This document shows, piece by piece, positions 27,681 to 38,776 of a stretch of DNA of 64,000 bases. The notes beneath the pieces are model-generated. The model saw only the letters and a program-made list of their open reading frames with translations, ran no database searches and had not been told where the DNA came from. Made by a program: the position numbers and the translations under genes. How positions within the stretch are numbered: the stretch's first letter is position 1; every line of letters begins with the position of its first letter. The DNA comes from WHSW01 sp963846165 (GTDB lineage Bacteria > Actinomycetota > Thermoleophilia > Solirubrobacterales > 70-9): positions 868,001-932,000 of the forward strand of contig CAWJUU010000005.1 of assembly GCA_963846165.1 (NCBI GenBank), written 5' to 3'.

Positions 27681-27724
27681 GCGGTTGTCTCCTTTGGGTT
27701 CGGCGCCTCGAATAGGCTCGGCGC

Positions 27725-28265
27725 GTGTCGATTGAGTCAGGGGTACATCAGCTCGGGCCCGACAACGCCACCCTCTCGGTCCACACGCAACGCGGCGGGG
27801 CTGCGGCGAAAGCCGGACATGACCTCGTCATCCACGTCACCTCCTGGGAGGCGAAGCTGGTGCTCGGAGACGACCCCGCTGCAGACGAGCGTCGAGCTCA
27901 CCGCCGAGGCAGCCTCGCTTCGCGTGCAGGAGGGCACCGGCGGCATGCAGCCCCTCGGCGACGATGACGTGGCGAACATCCATCAGACGATCGACGACGA
28001 GGTCCTCGAGCTCCGGGAGATCAGGTTCCGCTCGACCCGGGTGCACGGCGATGCAGACGGACGCACGCTCCGTGTGGAGGGCGACCTCACCCTCGCCGGC
28101 GAGACCCACCCGATCGCGTTCGACCTCGCGATCGGCGACGACGGAAGGCTCAACGCCAGCGCGATCGTCAAGCAGACGGCCTGGGGCATGAAGCCCTACT
28201 CCACGCTGTTCGGGGCGCTCAAGGTCAAGGACGAGGTCGAGGTCCAGGTCGAGGGCCACCTCTAG
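27725..28265 (+). CDS. YceI-family lipid-binding-like protein (one frameshift)
   Basis: The frame begins with GTG (MSIESGVHQLGPDNATLSVH) and shifts near 27870-27885. WEAKLVLGDD then joins LQTSVELTAEAASLRV. The C-terminal part reads RVEGDLTLAGETHPIAFDLA and GALKVKDEVEVQVEGHL, typical of the YceI beta-barrel that binds isoprenoid chains. No signal peptide is seen, so it would be cytoplasmic. It is the only plus-strand gene in the cox region, and its 5' end lies between coxG and the rest. A link to quinone handling is speculative. Confidence 0.82.
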
Positions 28266-28276
28266 TTGCTCAGCTC

Positions 28277-28729
28277 CTAGTCCCGATACACGGCCTGCGC
28301 GTCCAGGCCGCCCTCGACGCCCGGTGGCAGTGCCCCGGTGCCGTGCGCGTAGAGGGCGATGTCCTCGATCGTCTTGAACTGCGCTGCATCGCCGGCGCCC
28401 CACCCGCCGTTCGACCAGACGAGCTTCTCCGGCGGGGCATCCAGCGCCGCGCTCGCGAGCAGTCGCGCCTTGTCGCGGATCCTGCCGCTCGCGCTCGTGA
28501 TCGCCCCTGGCGTCCCGTCGGACGGGCTCGTGTTGTAGCCGTGGCCGACGCCGAACCTGTCGGTGTCCGCGGGCACGACCTTGACGTCGAGCGGCGGGAC
28601 GCCGAGCTCGGTCGCGACGAGCTGCGCGTACTCGGTCTCCTTGCCGTCGGATTCGGTGGTCAGGCTGAGCACCATCTTGCCGGTCGGGTGCACGCGCAGA
28701 AACACCGCGCGGTAGGCCTCGTCAGCCAT
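28277..28729 (-). CDS. Stand-alone CoxL-like mini-protein (150 aa)
   Basis: The product aligns with only the middle of the second molybdenum-binding half of CoxL. LRVHPTGKMVLSL, QLVATELGVPPLDVKVVPAD, RIRDKARLLASAAL and GVEGGLDAQAVYRD match the CoxL encoded at about 33.23-33.66 kb in order and spacing. The glycine-rich TQGQGHET segment that in CoxL contacts the cofactor region is changed to TESDGKET. It has its own start (TAATG overlap with the upstream gene) and stop and no frameshift. So it is either a functional accessory protein or a preserved duplicate. Confidence 0.8.
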   Translation of the reverse strand: MADEAYRAVFLRVHPTGKMVLSLTTESDGKETEYAQLVATELGVPPLDVKVVPADTDRFGVGHGYNTSPSDGTPGAITSASGRIRDKARLLASAALDAPPEKLVWSNGGWGAGDAAQFKTIEDIALYAHGTGALPPGVEGGLDAQAVYRD

Positions 28730-28917
28730 TACTGATCCTCCTCCTGATCGCCGGTGGCTTTGGTCTGGGACTTGAGGCGCTCTCGCTCCTGGTGGGCGCT
28801 GAGCGCGTGGTGCTCTTCGAGGTCGCAGAAGGCGGGCTGCGGTCCGCCGAGCGGGTGGGGCGGAACCGCCGGCCGCTCGCATCCCGGATAGATGCAGGTC
28901 TTCTCAGTCGTCGTCAT
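28729..28917 (-). CDS. Small zinc-finger-like protein
   Basis: The 62-residue protein has CIYPGCERPAVPP followed by FCDLEEHHAL, giving three Cys and two His positioned for one zinc ion, then a charged tail (ERERLKSQTKATGDQEEDQ). It overlaps the coxE end by 14 bp and its stop overlaps the start of the CoxL-like gene. This tight packing suggests it is part of the cox operon. The function is unknown. Confidence 0.7.
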   Translation of the reverse strand: MTTTEKTCIYPGCERPAVPPHPLGGPQPAFCDLEEHHALSAHQERERLKSQTKATGDQEEDQ

Positions 28918-30310
28918 CGGTGATCCATCCCGGAGTCGTGCGGCCCCTGCTCGGCCCATACCCGCTGGGCATCGCGACCGAGCTGCCCGGCACCGGGGTG
29001 GCGCTGGCCCACGGCTCCTCCTCGTCGGCGTCGGCGATGAGCGGTGCGCCAAGCACGCCGGCCGGCGGGTCGCCGTCGCCTCGCGGCGGTGCGCCGATCG
29101 CGTCGACGACCTCGCCGAGGGCCTCGAAGCTGTGGCCGCTGACGAGCGCGTCGCAGTGCTCCAAGGCGGCGACCATGCCGCCGGCACGCACCGAGAACCC
29201 GCTCGCGCTGACGCGAGGATTGACCCAGACGATCCGGTGGGCCAGGCGCGCGAGGCGCTCCATCTCACGTCCCACCAACCGCGGGTCGCCCCGCTCCCAG
29301 CCATCCGAGAGGATCACGACCACGGCGCCGCGAGCCATGCCGCGGCGCCCGTGACGGTCGTTGAACTCCTTCAGCGCATCGCCGATCCTGGTTCCGCTCG
29401 ACCAGTCCGGCGCCGTTGCCGCGGCCCGCTGGATCGCCCGCTCCGGATGACGTGAAGCCAGCGCGCGGGTAATGCGGGTCAGTCGGGTGGCGAAGACGAA
29501 GGCCTCGGCGTTGGGGCCGCTGCCCGCTGCACAGGTGAGGAATTGCAGGTAGGCACGAGCGTAGGGCTCCATCGATCCCGAGATGTCGCACAGCATCACG
29601 AGACGGCGGCCGACGATGCGCCGCCGCCGACGCGCGAGGCGGATCGAATCCCCCGCGGTGCGCATGCTGGCCCGCAGGGTCCTCCGCAGGTCGATGCGCT
29701 CGCCGTGGAATCCGCGCTCGTAGCGGCGCGTACGCCGCAGCGGGGTCGCGAGCCGTAGGCGGGACATCAACCGGTAGAGCCGCGCGAGCTCATCCGGCTC
29801 GAGGGCGTCGAAGCTCTTGCCGGCCAGCACCTCCTCGTCGCTCGCCATCGCCAGCGGAACATCCACCTCCGCGCCCTCGGGGTGATCGGCGCCGGCAGCG
29901 GGTGGCGACGACTCCACACTCCCGCGTCGATCCTCCTCGGTCGACTGCCCGGTCGCGGTCTTGTGGCCGGCCTTCGGCCGCTCGTCGGGCGGCGCAGGGA
30001 CAGTCTGGACATCTTCGGGCTCGACGATCTGCGGGGCGACGGCGCCGCCGAAGATCGAGCGAAACACCGCGTCGAAGGTTGCGGCCTGGGACTGGTCGGA
30101 GACGAAGACCGAGCGCGCGGTCCAGTACAGGCGCCGACGGCTGTCCGGCCGCACCAGCGTAAGTGCCCGTACGAAGTCAGCCGACCGCTCCGAAGTCACC
30201 GGCACGCCGGCCTCGCGCAGGCGCTGGCCCACCGACCCGGCGAGCGAGGGCAGGTCGAGGTGGATCGTCTCGACCCCGAACGGCCGCTCCGGGACTCCGG
30301 CGTCACCCAC
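28904..30310 (-). CDS. coxE: CoxE-like VWA-domain protein
   Basis: CoxE with CoxD is needed to mature the Cu-S-Mo active site of CO dehydrogenase. The 468-residue protein has the N-terminal CoxE region (DFVRALTLVRPDSRRRLYWT). A von Willebrand A domain follows at about residues 235-400, with the MIDAS motif CDISGSMEPY (DxSxS) and the later VVILSDGWERGDP. A variable acidic linker separates the parts. A GTG start overlaps the coxD stop by 8 bp. Confidence 0.9.
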   Translation of the reverse strand: MGDAGVPERPFGVETIHLDLPSLAGSVGQRLREAGVPVTSERSADFVRALTLVRPDSRRRLYWTARSVFVSDQSQAATFDAVFRSIFGGAVAPQIVEPEDVQTVPAPPDERPKAGHKTATGQSTEEDRRGSVESSPPAAGADHPEGAEVDVPLAMASDEEVLAGKSFDALEPDELARLYRLMSRLRLATPLRRTRRYERGFHGERIDLRRTLRASMRTAGDSIRLARRRRRIVGRRLVMLCDISGSMEPYARAYLQFLTCAAGSGPNAEAFVFATRLTRITRALASRHPERAIQRAAATAPDWSSGTRIGDALKEFNDRHGRRGMARGAVVVILSDGWERGDPRLVGREMERLARLAHRIVWVNPRVSASGFSVRAGGMVAALEHCDALVSGHSFEALGEVVDAIGAPPRGDGDPPAGVLGAPLIADADEEEPWASATPVPGSSVAMPSGYGPSRGRTTPGWITDDDD

Positions 30311-31226
30311 CGCTGCGCACGAGCCGCTCGAGGCCGGCCGCGCGGATCACCTCCTGGTCATCGTCGTACTTGAGCGCCGAGCCGAGCGTGAGCTCAACGG
30401 CCGCGGCATCCAGGTGCTCGATCCCGAGCAGACTCAGGGCCGCCAGCCAGTCGATCGCCTCGGCGATCCCCGGCGGCTTTTGCACGTCGCTTTCGCGCAT
30501 CCGCGAGACCGCGTCCGCGACCTCGACCGCCAGCGTCTCCGAGGCGCCCTTGACCCGGCGCCGGACGATCTCGACCTCGCGCTCGGGGGTCGGGTAGTCG
30601 ATCCAGCGATACAAGCACCGCCGCTTGACGGCGTCGTGGAGGTCACGGGTCCGGTTGGATGTCAGGACGATGAGCGGCGGATGCGTGGCGGCGATCGTGC
30701 CGAGCTCTGGAATGGTCACACTCGCGTCCGCCAGCAGCTCGAGCAGAAACGCCTCGAAATCGTCGTCGGCGCGGTCGATCTCGTCGATCAACAGCACCGC
30801 CGGCCGCGGGCCGGGGTGCTCGAGCGCCTGCAGCAGCGGACGACGGATGAGGTAGTCCGGACCGAACAGCTCCTCCTCGCTCAGCGGCGAGTCGTTCGAG
30901 TCGGCGAGCCGGATGCTGAGCAGCTGCCGGGGGTAGTTCCATTCGTACAGCGCCTCCGCCGCGTCGATCCCCTCATAACACTGGAGGCGGATCAGGGGCG
31001 TGTCGAGGACGGCCGCAAGCGACTTCGCCGCCTCGGTCTTGCCGACCCCCGCCTCGCCTTCGAGCAGCAGGGGCTGTGGCAGGCGGAGGCTGAGGAACAT
31101 CGAAGTCGCCAGGCCCTCGTCGACGAGGTAATCGACATCGGCGAGGCGCTGGGCCAGGGTCTCGACGTCGGGCACGAGCCGGCGGACCTCCCCGTCCGCC
31201 TCCCCGGTGACCTCCGGATGACTCAT
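30303..31226 (-). CDS. coxD: MoxR-type AAA+ ATPase CoxD
   Basis: This AAA+ ATPase of the MoxR group works with CoxE; in Oligotropha CoxD is needed to put sulfur and copper into the CO dehydrogenase active site. The 307-residue protein has Walker A GEAGVGKTEAAKS, Walker B AVLLIDEIDRADDD, sensor VLTSNRTRDLHDA and a C-terminal lid. The start at 31226 overlaps the MocA-like gene by 4 bp. It is intact. Confidence 0.92.
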   Translation of the reverse strand: MSHPEVTGEADGEVRRLVPDVETLAQRLADVDYLVDEGLATSMFLSLRLPQPLLLEGEAGVGKTEAAKSLAAVLDTPLIRLQCYEGIDAAEALYEWNYPRQLLSIRLADSNDSPLSEEELFGPDYLIRRPLLQALEHPGPRPAVLLIDEIDRADDDFEAFLLELLADASVTIPELGTIAATHPPLIVLTSNRTRDLHDAVKRRCLYRWIDYPTPEREVEIVRRRVKGASETLAVEVADAVSRMRESDVQKPPGIAEAIDWLAALSLLGIEHLDAAAVELTLGSALKYDDDQEVIRAAGLERLVRSGG

Positions 31227-31831
31227 GCGACGGCCAGCGCGTCGAGGACGGCCTGGTAGTCCTCTGGGGTGTCGACGTCGAGCGGAATCGGCCCCGCGAT
31301 CGGCACCGCCGCGACGTCGTCGGAGCGCCGGTCGAGGAGGCGCCACACCCCCTTGTCGCCGTGGAGGTCGGCGAGCTCACCGAACACGGTGCGGGCGAAT
31401 GCGATCGGGTGGCCCCTCCCGTCGTCGTATCGGCACACGGCCAGAGGCGCGTCGCCGCGACCGGCAAGGAGCGTCGCGACCGTGTCGGCGCTGACGCCCG
31501 GCTGGTCGCCGAGCATCAACACCAGGGCATCGCAGCGTGGGTCGACGGCGTCGAGCGCCGCCGCGATCGATGACGAGCAACCGTCCCCGTACGCCTCGTT
31601 GACGATCACCTCGACGCCCGCCAGGTCCACCGTTGAGCGAACCTCGTCGGCGGATCCTCCGATCGCCACGATCGTCTGCTGGAACCGGCAGCCGCGGGCG
31701 ACGCCGACGACGTGGCCCAGCAGCGTGCCGTCGCCGTAGGCGAGCAGCTGCTTGGGGCGGCCGAGCCGCCGCGAGCCGCCCGCGCCCAGCACGAGGCCGG
31801 TGACGAAGGGGTCAACCGGCGATCGAGGCAT
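31223..31831 (-). CDS. MocA-like molybdopterin cytidylyltransferase family protein
   Basis: The 202-residue protein is a GT-A-fold nucleotidyltransferase. It has GLVLGAGGSRRLGRPKQLL as the nucleotide-binding loop and LMLGDQPGVSADTVATLL as the metal-binding segment. GRGHPIAFARTVFGEL matches the MocA/MobA-like group that attaches CMP to molybdopterin. CO dehydrogenases use molybdopterin cytosine dinucleotide, so a CTP-specific enzyme is expected here. This fits better than the MobA at 43.9 kb. Specificity is inferred from context. Confidence 0.88.
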   Translation of the reverse strand: MPRSPVDPFVTGLVLGAGGSRRLGRPKQLLAYGDGTLLGHVVGVARGCRFQQTIVAIGGSADEVRSTVDLAGVEVIVNEAYGDGCSSSIAAALDAVDPRCDALVLMLGDQPGVSADTVATLLAGRGDAPLAVCRYDDGRGHPIAFARTVFGELADLHGDKGVWRLLDRRSDDVAAVPIAGPIPLDVDTPEDYQAVLDALAVA

Positions 31832-32746
31832 GGTCGGCCTGGGCTTCGAACTTCGTCCTGCAGCCCTCGCCGCAGAAGTAGAACGTCTCGCCGCCGCGCT
31901 CGAGCGAAGGCGTGCTCGCCACCGCCGCGACGGTCATCCCGCAGATTGGATCGACGGCGAGCGGCGTCGTCGCGAGGGGCTCCGGCGCCGCGGCATCCGT
32001 GTCGCGTCGCACCTCTACGATCCTCGCCAGGATCGACACCGCGATCTCGGCCGCGGTCCGTGCCCCGATCGCGATCCCGGCGGGCACGTCAATCAGATCG
32101 AGCAGGTCCTCGGCCACGCCGTCGGCTCGCAGCTCGTCGATCACACCGGCGCCCCGCTCGGGGCTGGCGACGAGGCCGACGTACGGCACGCCCGACTCGA
32201 GCGCGCGCCGCAAGGGGCGCAGCTCGTCGCGTCCGTGTGCTGCAACGACGAGCCCTAGATCGCCGCTGCCCGGGGCCGGCCCGTCACCCTCCACGGGCAC
32301 CATCTCGAGCCCGAGCTCCTCGCCGATCCGCCGGACTGCGCTGGCTATGGGCGTGTCGCCCACAACCACGACACGCGGGGCGGGCGGGGCGGGCTCTAGG
32401 AAGACCTCGATCGCTCCACCCGACAGACAGGGGTTCTCGACAGTCACCGCTCCGTCCTCGTTCGCGATCTCCACGCCCTCGGGCCCCGCGTCACCCTCGA
32501 CCTCATCGGGAAGGATCCGCAGCAGCACGGGCTCACCGCTCTGCAGCGCCAGCAACGAGTATGCGCGCACGCTCTGCTCCGCGCACACACCGCCGACGAA
32601 TCCCTCGATGGTGCCGTCGCCGAGCACTAGTCCGACGCTCCCGGCCTCCACGCTGGTCGGGCTCTGCGCTCGCACCACTGTTGCGGTCACGAACGGGACG
32701 CGGGCAGCGGCGAGCTCCTGCGATCGCCGCGAAAGCGCGGCGGAGA

Positions 32747-32750
<4 letters not shown>
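31812..32750 (-). CDS. XdhC/CoxF-family maturation factor fused to a YHS domain
   Basis: The first 250 residues form an XdhC-like protein. The N-terminal domain includes SVGLVLGDGTIEGFVGGVC (with the Cys of the GGC motif). The Rossmann part has VVVVGDTPIASAVRRIGEELG and ends with IAIGARTAAEIAVSILARI. XdhC proteins bind sulfurated molybdenum cofactor for xanthine dehydrogenase-family enzymes. A YHS metal-binding domain follows at about residues 262-305, with DPICGMTV and FYFCGEGCRTKFEA. The fusion is unusual; copper or other metal binding for the Cu-Mo site would make sense but is inference. It overlaps coxL by 4 bp. Confidence 0.88.
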
Positions 32751-35134
<2,384 letters not shown>

Positions 35135-35138
<4 letters not shown>

Positions 35139-35614
35139 GCCTCCTGTTTCGCCGCGGCTTCATGCTCAGCGGCCCAGCGAACCGCGCTGACGATGTTCTT
35201 GTAGCCGGTGCAGCGACAGATCGCACCGGAGATCGCGGTCCGGATCTCCTCCTCGCTGGGGTCCGGGTTCTCGTCCAGCAGGGCCCTCGCCGTCATCAGC
35301 ATCCCCGGCGTGCAGAAGCCGCATTGAAGCGCGTGGCGCTCGTGGAAGCCCTGCTGGATCGGGTCGAGCTCGCCGTCGGCCTCGAGCGACTCGACCGTGC
35401 GGATCTCGTGGCCCTCGCACATCGCCGTCAGGACCGTGCACGACTTCACCGGCTCGCCGTCCATCAGCACCACGCAGGCGCCGCAGTTGGAGGTGTCGCA
35501 GCCCCAGTGGGTGCCCTTCAGGCCGAGGGTCTCGCGAATGAAGTGGACGAGCAGCTGGCGCGGCTCGATCTCGCGTGAGACCTGCTCGCCGTTGACCGTC
35601 ATCGAGACGTCCAT
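35135..35614 (-). CDS. coxS: CO dehydrogenase small subunit CoxS
   Basis: CoxS carries two [2Fe-2S] clusters that pass electrons from CoxL to the FAD in CoxM. The 159-residue protein is intact. The plant-type cluster ligands are in HWGCDTSNCGACVVLM and the later Cys of EPVKSC. The second cluster is bound by QCGFCTPGM and ICRCTGYKNI. An AGGAGG ribosome binding site precedes it. It lies between coxM and coxL in the order MSL, typical of form I. Confidence 0.97.
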
Positions 35615-35617
35615 GTT

Positions 35618-36494
35618 TCAGGCCTCCTGATTCAGGGCGCGCGCCGCCGAGCGGCGCAGCGCGCGTTGGGTGAGCACGCCCGCGAGATGGCGCTTGTAGT
35701 CGACCGGGCCGCGGCCGTCGGCGCTCGGTGAGCAGTCGGCCGAAGCGATCTCGGCGGCCTGCGCGAACAGCTCGTCCGAAGGCGGCTTGCCGCGGATCAG
35801 CTCCTCGGCGCGGGTCAGATGGATCGTCGTCATCCCGACCGCGCTGAGCGCGATGCCTGCGTCGGCGACCGTCCCGCCGTCGATCCACAGCGCCGCCGAG
35901 GCCGCGGCGATCGCCCAGTCGCCGGCACGCCGCTCGACCTTCTCGTGCGCGCTGCCCGCGCCCGGGCGCAGCGGCAGGCGGATCTCGGTCAGCATCTCCC
36001 CCGCGCCGACCGCGGTCGTGAACGGCCCGACATGGAAATCCTCCATCCCGACGACCCGCTCGCCGCCGGCCCCGCGGATGACGACCTGCGCCTTCACCGC
36101 CGAGCAGACGGCCGAGAGGTCCTCGGCAGCGTCCGCCTGGCACAGCGATCCGCCGATCGTGCCGCGGTTGCGAACCACCGGGTCGGCGATCACGTCCTCG
36201 GCGTCGCGGAAGAGCGGGAAGTGCTGCGCCAAGCAGCTCGGACTTCTGCAGGTCGACGTGCCGGGTCAGCGCGCCGATCCTGATCTCGCCGTCCTGCTCG
36301 CGGATGTAGGCGAGCTCGGCGATGTCGTTGATGTCGATCAGGTGCTCGGGGTTGGCCAGCCGCAGCTTCATCATCGGCAGCAGGCTGTGGCCGCCGGCGA
36401 TGATCCGGGCCTCGGAGCCGAGCCGCTCGAGCGCCGCGATCGCGCCCTCGACGCTGGTCGCGCGCTCGTACTCGAATGGCGCAGGGGTCTGCAA
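35618..36494 (-). CDS. coxM: CO dehydrogenase medium (FAD) subunit CoxM (one frameshift)
   Basis: CoxM binds FAD and passes electrons to the quinone pool. A TTG start after GAGAGGAGC gives MQTPAPFEYERATSVEGAI. FAD motifs are IIAGGHSLLPMMKLRLANP and VRNRGTIGGSLCQADAAED. The frame changes near 36235, where DLQKSELL joins AQHFPLFRDAEDVI. The repaired protein has about 291 residues, normal for the family. It begins 17 bp after the last of five small membrane-protein genes, so that set and coxMSL probably share a transcript. Confidence 0.95.
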
Positions 36495-36511
36495 GCGGTG
36501 CTCCTCTCAGC

Positions 36512-37120
36512 TCAGGACCGACGGACCGGGAGCTGCTTGCGAGGGGCCCCGATGTCGTCGCGCTGTTCGTACTGGACCGGGGCGTCGGTGCCGATGACCG
36601 GCGAGCTCGGCAGGTTCTCCGGGCTCGTATGGCGGACGTCCGGGTAGAGCAGGCGCGCCGCGAGGCTGCCGCCCTCGACGTTGCGCAGGACCTGGCCGGC
36701 GGGACTGGCGGCGGCGATCGGCGCCTCGCGGCCGAGCCTCGCGAGCGTGAGCGTGCCCTTCGTGTAGACCTCGCCGATCCGCGGCGCATCGACCTCGGTG
36801 CTCTCCGGGAAGTTGCGCAGCCCGGCCGCGGCCGCTCCGGGGTAGACGCTGTCGATCAGGCCCATCGCGTCGCTCAGGCCGGCCTTCTTGACGAGCAGCC
36901 CCTCGAGCAGGTCGACGCCGGCGTCGAGCTGCGCGTTGATCGTCGCGACGACGTCGTTGACCGGCGCGCTCTTCTCGACGATCTCGCCGACGCCGGCGAT
37001 CACCTCGTCGAGGCCGTCGGCGATCCGCCGCAGCTGCAGGATCGTCGAGACGAGGTAGTAGACGAGCGCGAGCACGATCAGCACGACCGCGACGATCATC
37101 ACCACGCCGGCGGCCGCCAT
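36512..37120 (-). CDS. Membrane-anchored helical protein 5 of pre-cox array
   Basis: The largest of five adjacent small membrane proteins, 202 residues. One N-terminal helix (AGVVMIVAVVLIVLALVYYL) is followed by a helical stretch, RIADGLDEVIAGVGEIVEKS, then a conserved-looking VNDVVATINAQLDAGVDLLE. The C-terminal half is soluble, with YPGAAAAGLRNFPESTEVD and a proline-rich basic end. It is 17 bp upstream of coxM on the same strand. I know no characterised homologue. A scaffold or membrane attachment for CO dehydrogenase is inferred from position only. Confidence 0.8.
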   Translation of the reverse strand: MAAAGVVMIVAVVLIVLALVYYLVSTILQLRRIADGLDEVIAGVGEIVEKSAPVNDVVATINAQLDAGVDLLEGLLVKKAGLSDAMGLIDSVYPGAAAAGLRNFPESTEVDAPRIGEVYTKGTLTLARLGREAPIAAASPAGQVLRNVEGGSLAARLLYPDVRHTSPENLPSSPVIGTDAPVQYEQRDDIGAPRKQLPVRRS

Positions 37121-37122
37121 CC

Positions 37123-37394
37123 CTACGCCGCCCCTCTTCGGCGTCGTCGACGATCACGTCGAGCGAGCCGCCGTAGTTGGCGACCCCGGCGACCGTCTGC
37201 TCGACCTGGTCCTGCGTCGTCACCAGCAGCGCGGCAGCGTCGAGGTCCTTCGACCCGGCGTCCGCCACGGTCGCGATCTCCCCGACGCTCGGAACGATGC
37301 TCCTGGCGGCGTCGAGGACGCCGCGCAGCAGGTAGACGACGACCGGGAGGATGACGACGAGCAGGACGATGTCGCCGATCCACCAGAGGGTCAT
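37123..37394 (-). CDS. Membrane-anchored helical protein 4 of pre-cox array (frameshift at end)
   Basis: About 90 residues. MTLWWIGDIVLLVVILPVVV is a membrane helix, followed by a helical tail GEIATVADAGSKDLDAAALL. The stop appears only if one G is restored in the GGGG run at about 37130, giving DDAEEGAA and then TAG at 37123-37125. Without this, the frame runs through the next gene as a shadow. The start overlaps the previous gene by 4 bp. The same plan as its four neighbours supports it. Confidence 0.7.
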
Positions 37395-37666
37395 CGCGGC
37401 CTCCGCTCGGCGACGATCGCGGCCTTGCGGGCGATCCCGGGCAAGCGCCGAAGGATGACCTCGAACTGGGCGTTGATCGCCTTGACCGCGGGCTCGAGCG
37501 GGCGCAGGTGCTCCGCCTCGACGCCGCTCAGCGCGGTGCCAAGCGTCGCGAGGCCCTCCGAGATCGCAGTCAGGCCCTGGCGGACCTTGATCAGCGCGAA
37601 CGCGAGCACCGCGATCACGACGACCGCGAGCAGGACGCTCAGCAGGATGTAGGCGTCGGTGCTCAT
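37391..37666 (-). CDS. Membrane-anchored helical protein 3 of pre-cox array
   Basis: The 91-residue protein has an N-terminal helix, ILLSVLLAVVVIAVLAFALI, then an amphipathic helix, RQGLTAISEGLATLGTALSG, and PLEPAVKAINAQFEVILRR. The IxAINAQ motif is shared with protein 5 (VATINAQLDAG). This suggests the members descend from one another. It overlaps both neighbours by 4 bp and is intact. The product should face the cytoplasm or outside with a long helical arm; the orientation cannot be settled. Confidence 0.78.
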   Translation of the reverse strand: MSTDAYILLSVLLAVVVIAVLAFALIKVRQGLTAISEGLATLGTALSGVEAEHLRPLEPAVKAINAQFEVILRRLPGIARKAAIVAERRPR

Positions 37667-37958
37667 GCCGTCTCTCCTTCGCCGAACCCGTCGGTGAGCG
37701 CGTTCATGTAGCCGTCCTGGACCACGGCCTCGTCGACGATCTGCGCCAGCACCGGCGCGGTCGCCTCGAGCTGCGGGATGTTCGCCGTGTTCGCGCCGAC
37801 CTTGCCCGCGGTCTCGAGCAGGCCGTCGACCGAGCGCTGGATCCGCCCGACGTTGGCCAGCAGCATCGCGAGCAGCCCGGCGACGACGAGCGCCGCGACG
37901 AGGCCGATGATCAGGGCGATCGTCCAGTAGGTGTCGCCGAGATCGCGAGCACGGTCAT
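37663..37958 (-). CDS. Membrane-anchored helical protein 2 of pre-cox array (frameshift)
   Basis: The ATG at 37958 overlaps the previous stop as ATGA. The first codons read MTVLA. One missing base near 37940-37945 then brings in DLGDTYWTIALIIGLVAALV, a membrane helix, and the arm NVGRIQRSVDGLLETAGKVG. The protein would be about 98 residues and ends ALTDGFGEGETA. The repaired protein has the same plan as its neighbours. Confidence 0.68.
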
Positions 37959-38216
37959 TTTCCGACCGCCACCTTTCGAAGCGCCCGGGCGGCGTGCAGG
38001 ATCCTTACGCCCGAGTCGTTGATCCGCGCGACGCCGCCGAGCCCGTCGGTCTGGCGGCGGACCACCTCGACCGCCTCGTCCGGCGGTCTCGGCCTGACCG
38101 GCGATCCTTCGTGCGAGCGCCACGATCGTGATCACGATCACCGCGGCGACGGCGATCACCACGACGCCGAGCACGATCCCCACCATCCAGCCCGTGGACG
38201 AGGCGACCGTCAGCAC
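37955..38216 (-). CDS. Membrane-anchored helical protein 1 of pre-cox array (frameshift)
   Basis: The first member, about 86 residues. A membrane helix, GIVLGVVVIAVAAVIVITIV, is followed by ALARRIAGQAE. The frame then shifts near 38080 into DEAVEVVRRQTDGLGGVARI and NDSGVRILHAARALRKVAVG, ending in TGA at 37955. No promoter is identified, but the 123 bp upstream without a gene may hold it. It starts the run of five such genes that leads into coxM. Confidence 0.68.
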
Positions 38217-38339
38217 ACGACCTCCTCAGCGGAACGCGGATTGATCGTCACCGACGGCTTCTCCTTCCCAGCCTTGCCCGGCGCCGGAGATTATCCCAGA
38301 AGCGAAACCTTGGCCGCGGCCGCCGGCGTGCACTCGCCC

Positions 38340-38714
38340 CTAACCGGTCTCCTCGGGGTCGCCCCGGTGCGACGCGGCGCCGATGTCCTTGACGTCGGGT
38401 TCCGCATCCTCGGGCACGTCGGGCCCGCCGTCGGTCGCCGCGTCGGCATCGTCGCCGCCGCTCAGGTCGACGCCGTCCTCGGTCGCCGGCTCGTCGGAGC
38501 CGGTCGTCCGCCCGAGTACCGCGCTGTCGAGCTGCGGATCGGCGTCCAGCATCTCGCGCGGCGCGTCGGATCCGCCGAGCTCGGCGGGGACGACGCCCTC
38601 GGCGGCGGTGCCTCCCCACTCGCCCTTCTCCCGGGCCTCCGCCTCGTCCGGCGTGGTTCCGCCGCGCTGCTCGCTCGGCTTCTGCGGGCCCTTCTCCTGG
38701 TCACTGCCAGCCAT
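38340..38714 (-). CDS. Acidic low-complexity protein of unknown function
   Basis: The 124-residue product is very rich in Asp, Glu, Gly and Ala, with no hydrophobic core (for example DAEPDVKDIGAASHRGDPEE), so it is probably disordered. It starts MAGSDQEKGPQKPSEQRGG. It is divergent from the xdhC-like gene and precedes the small membrane-protein array on the same strand with a 123-bp gap. It could be stress-related, as many such proteins are, or an accident of composition. Confidence 0.6.
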   Translation of the reverse strand: MAGSDQEKGPQKPSEQRGGTTPDEAEAREKGEWGGTAAEGVVPAELGGSDAPREMLDADPQLDSAVLGRTTGSDEPATEDGVDLSGGDDADAATDGGPDVPEDAEPDVKDIGAASHRGDPEETG

Positions 38715-38776
38715 CGTGTCCCTCTCCTCGAAGTGCGCGGTCGAGAGGTGTTTACCCTTGTGGCGGGAGAGCTAAC

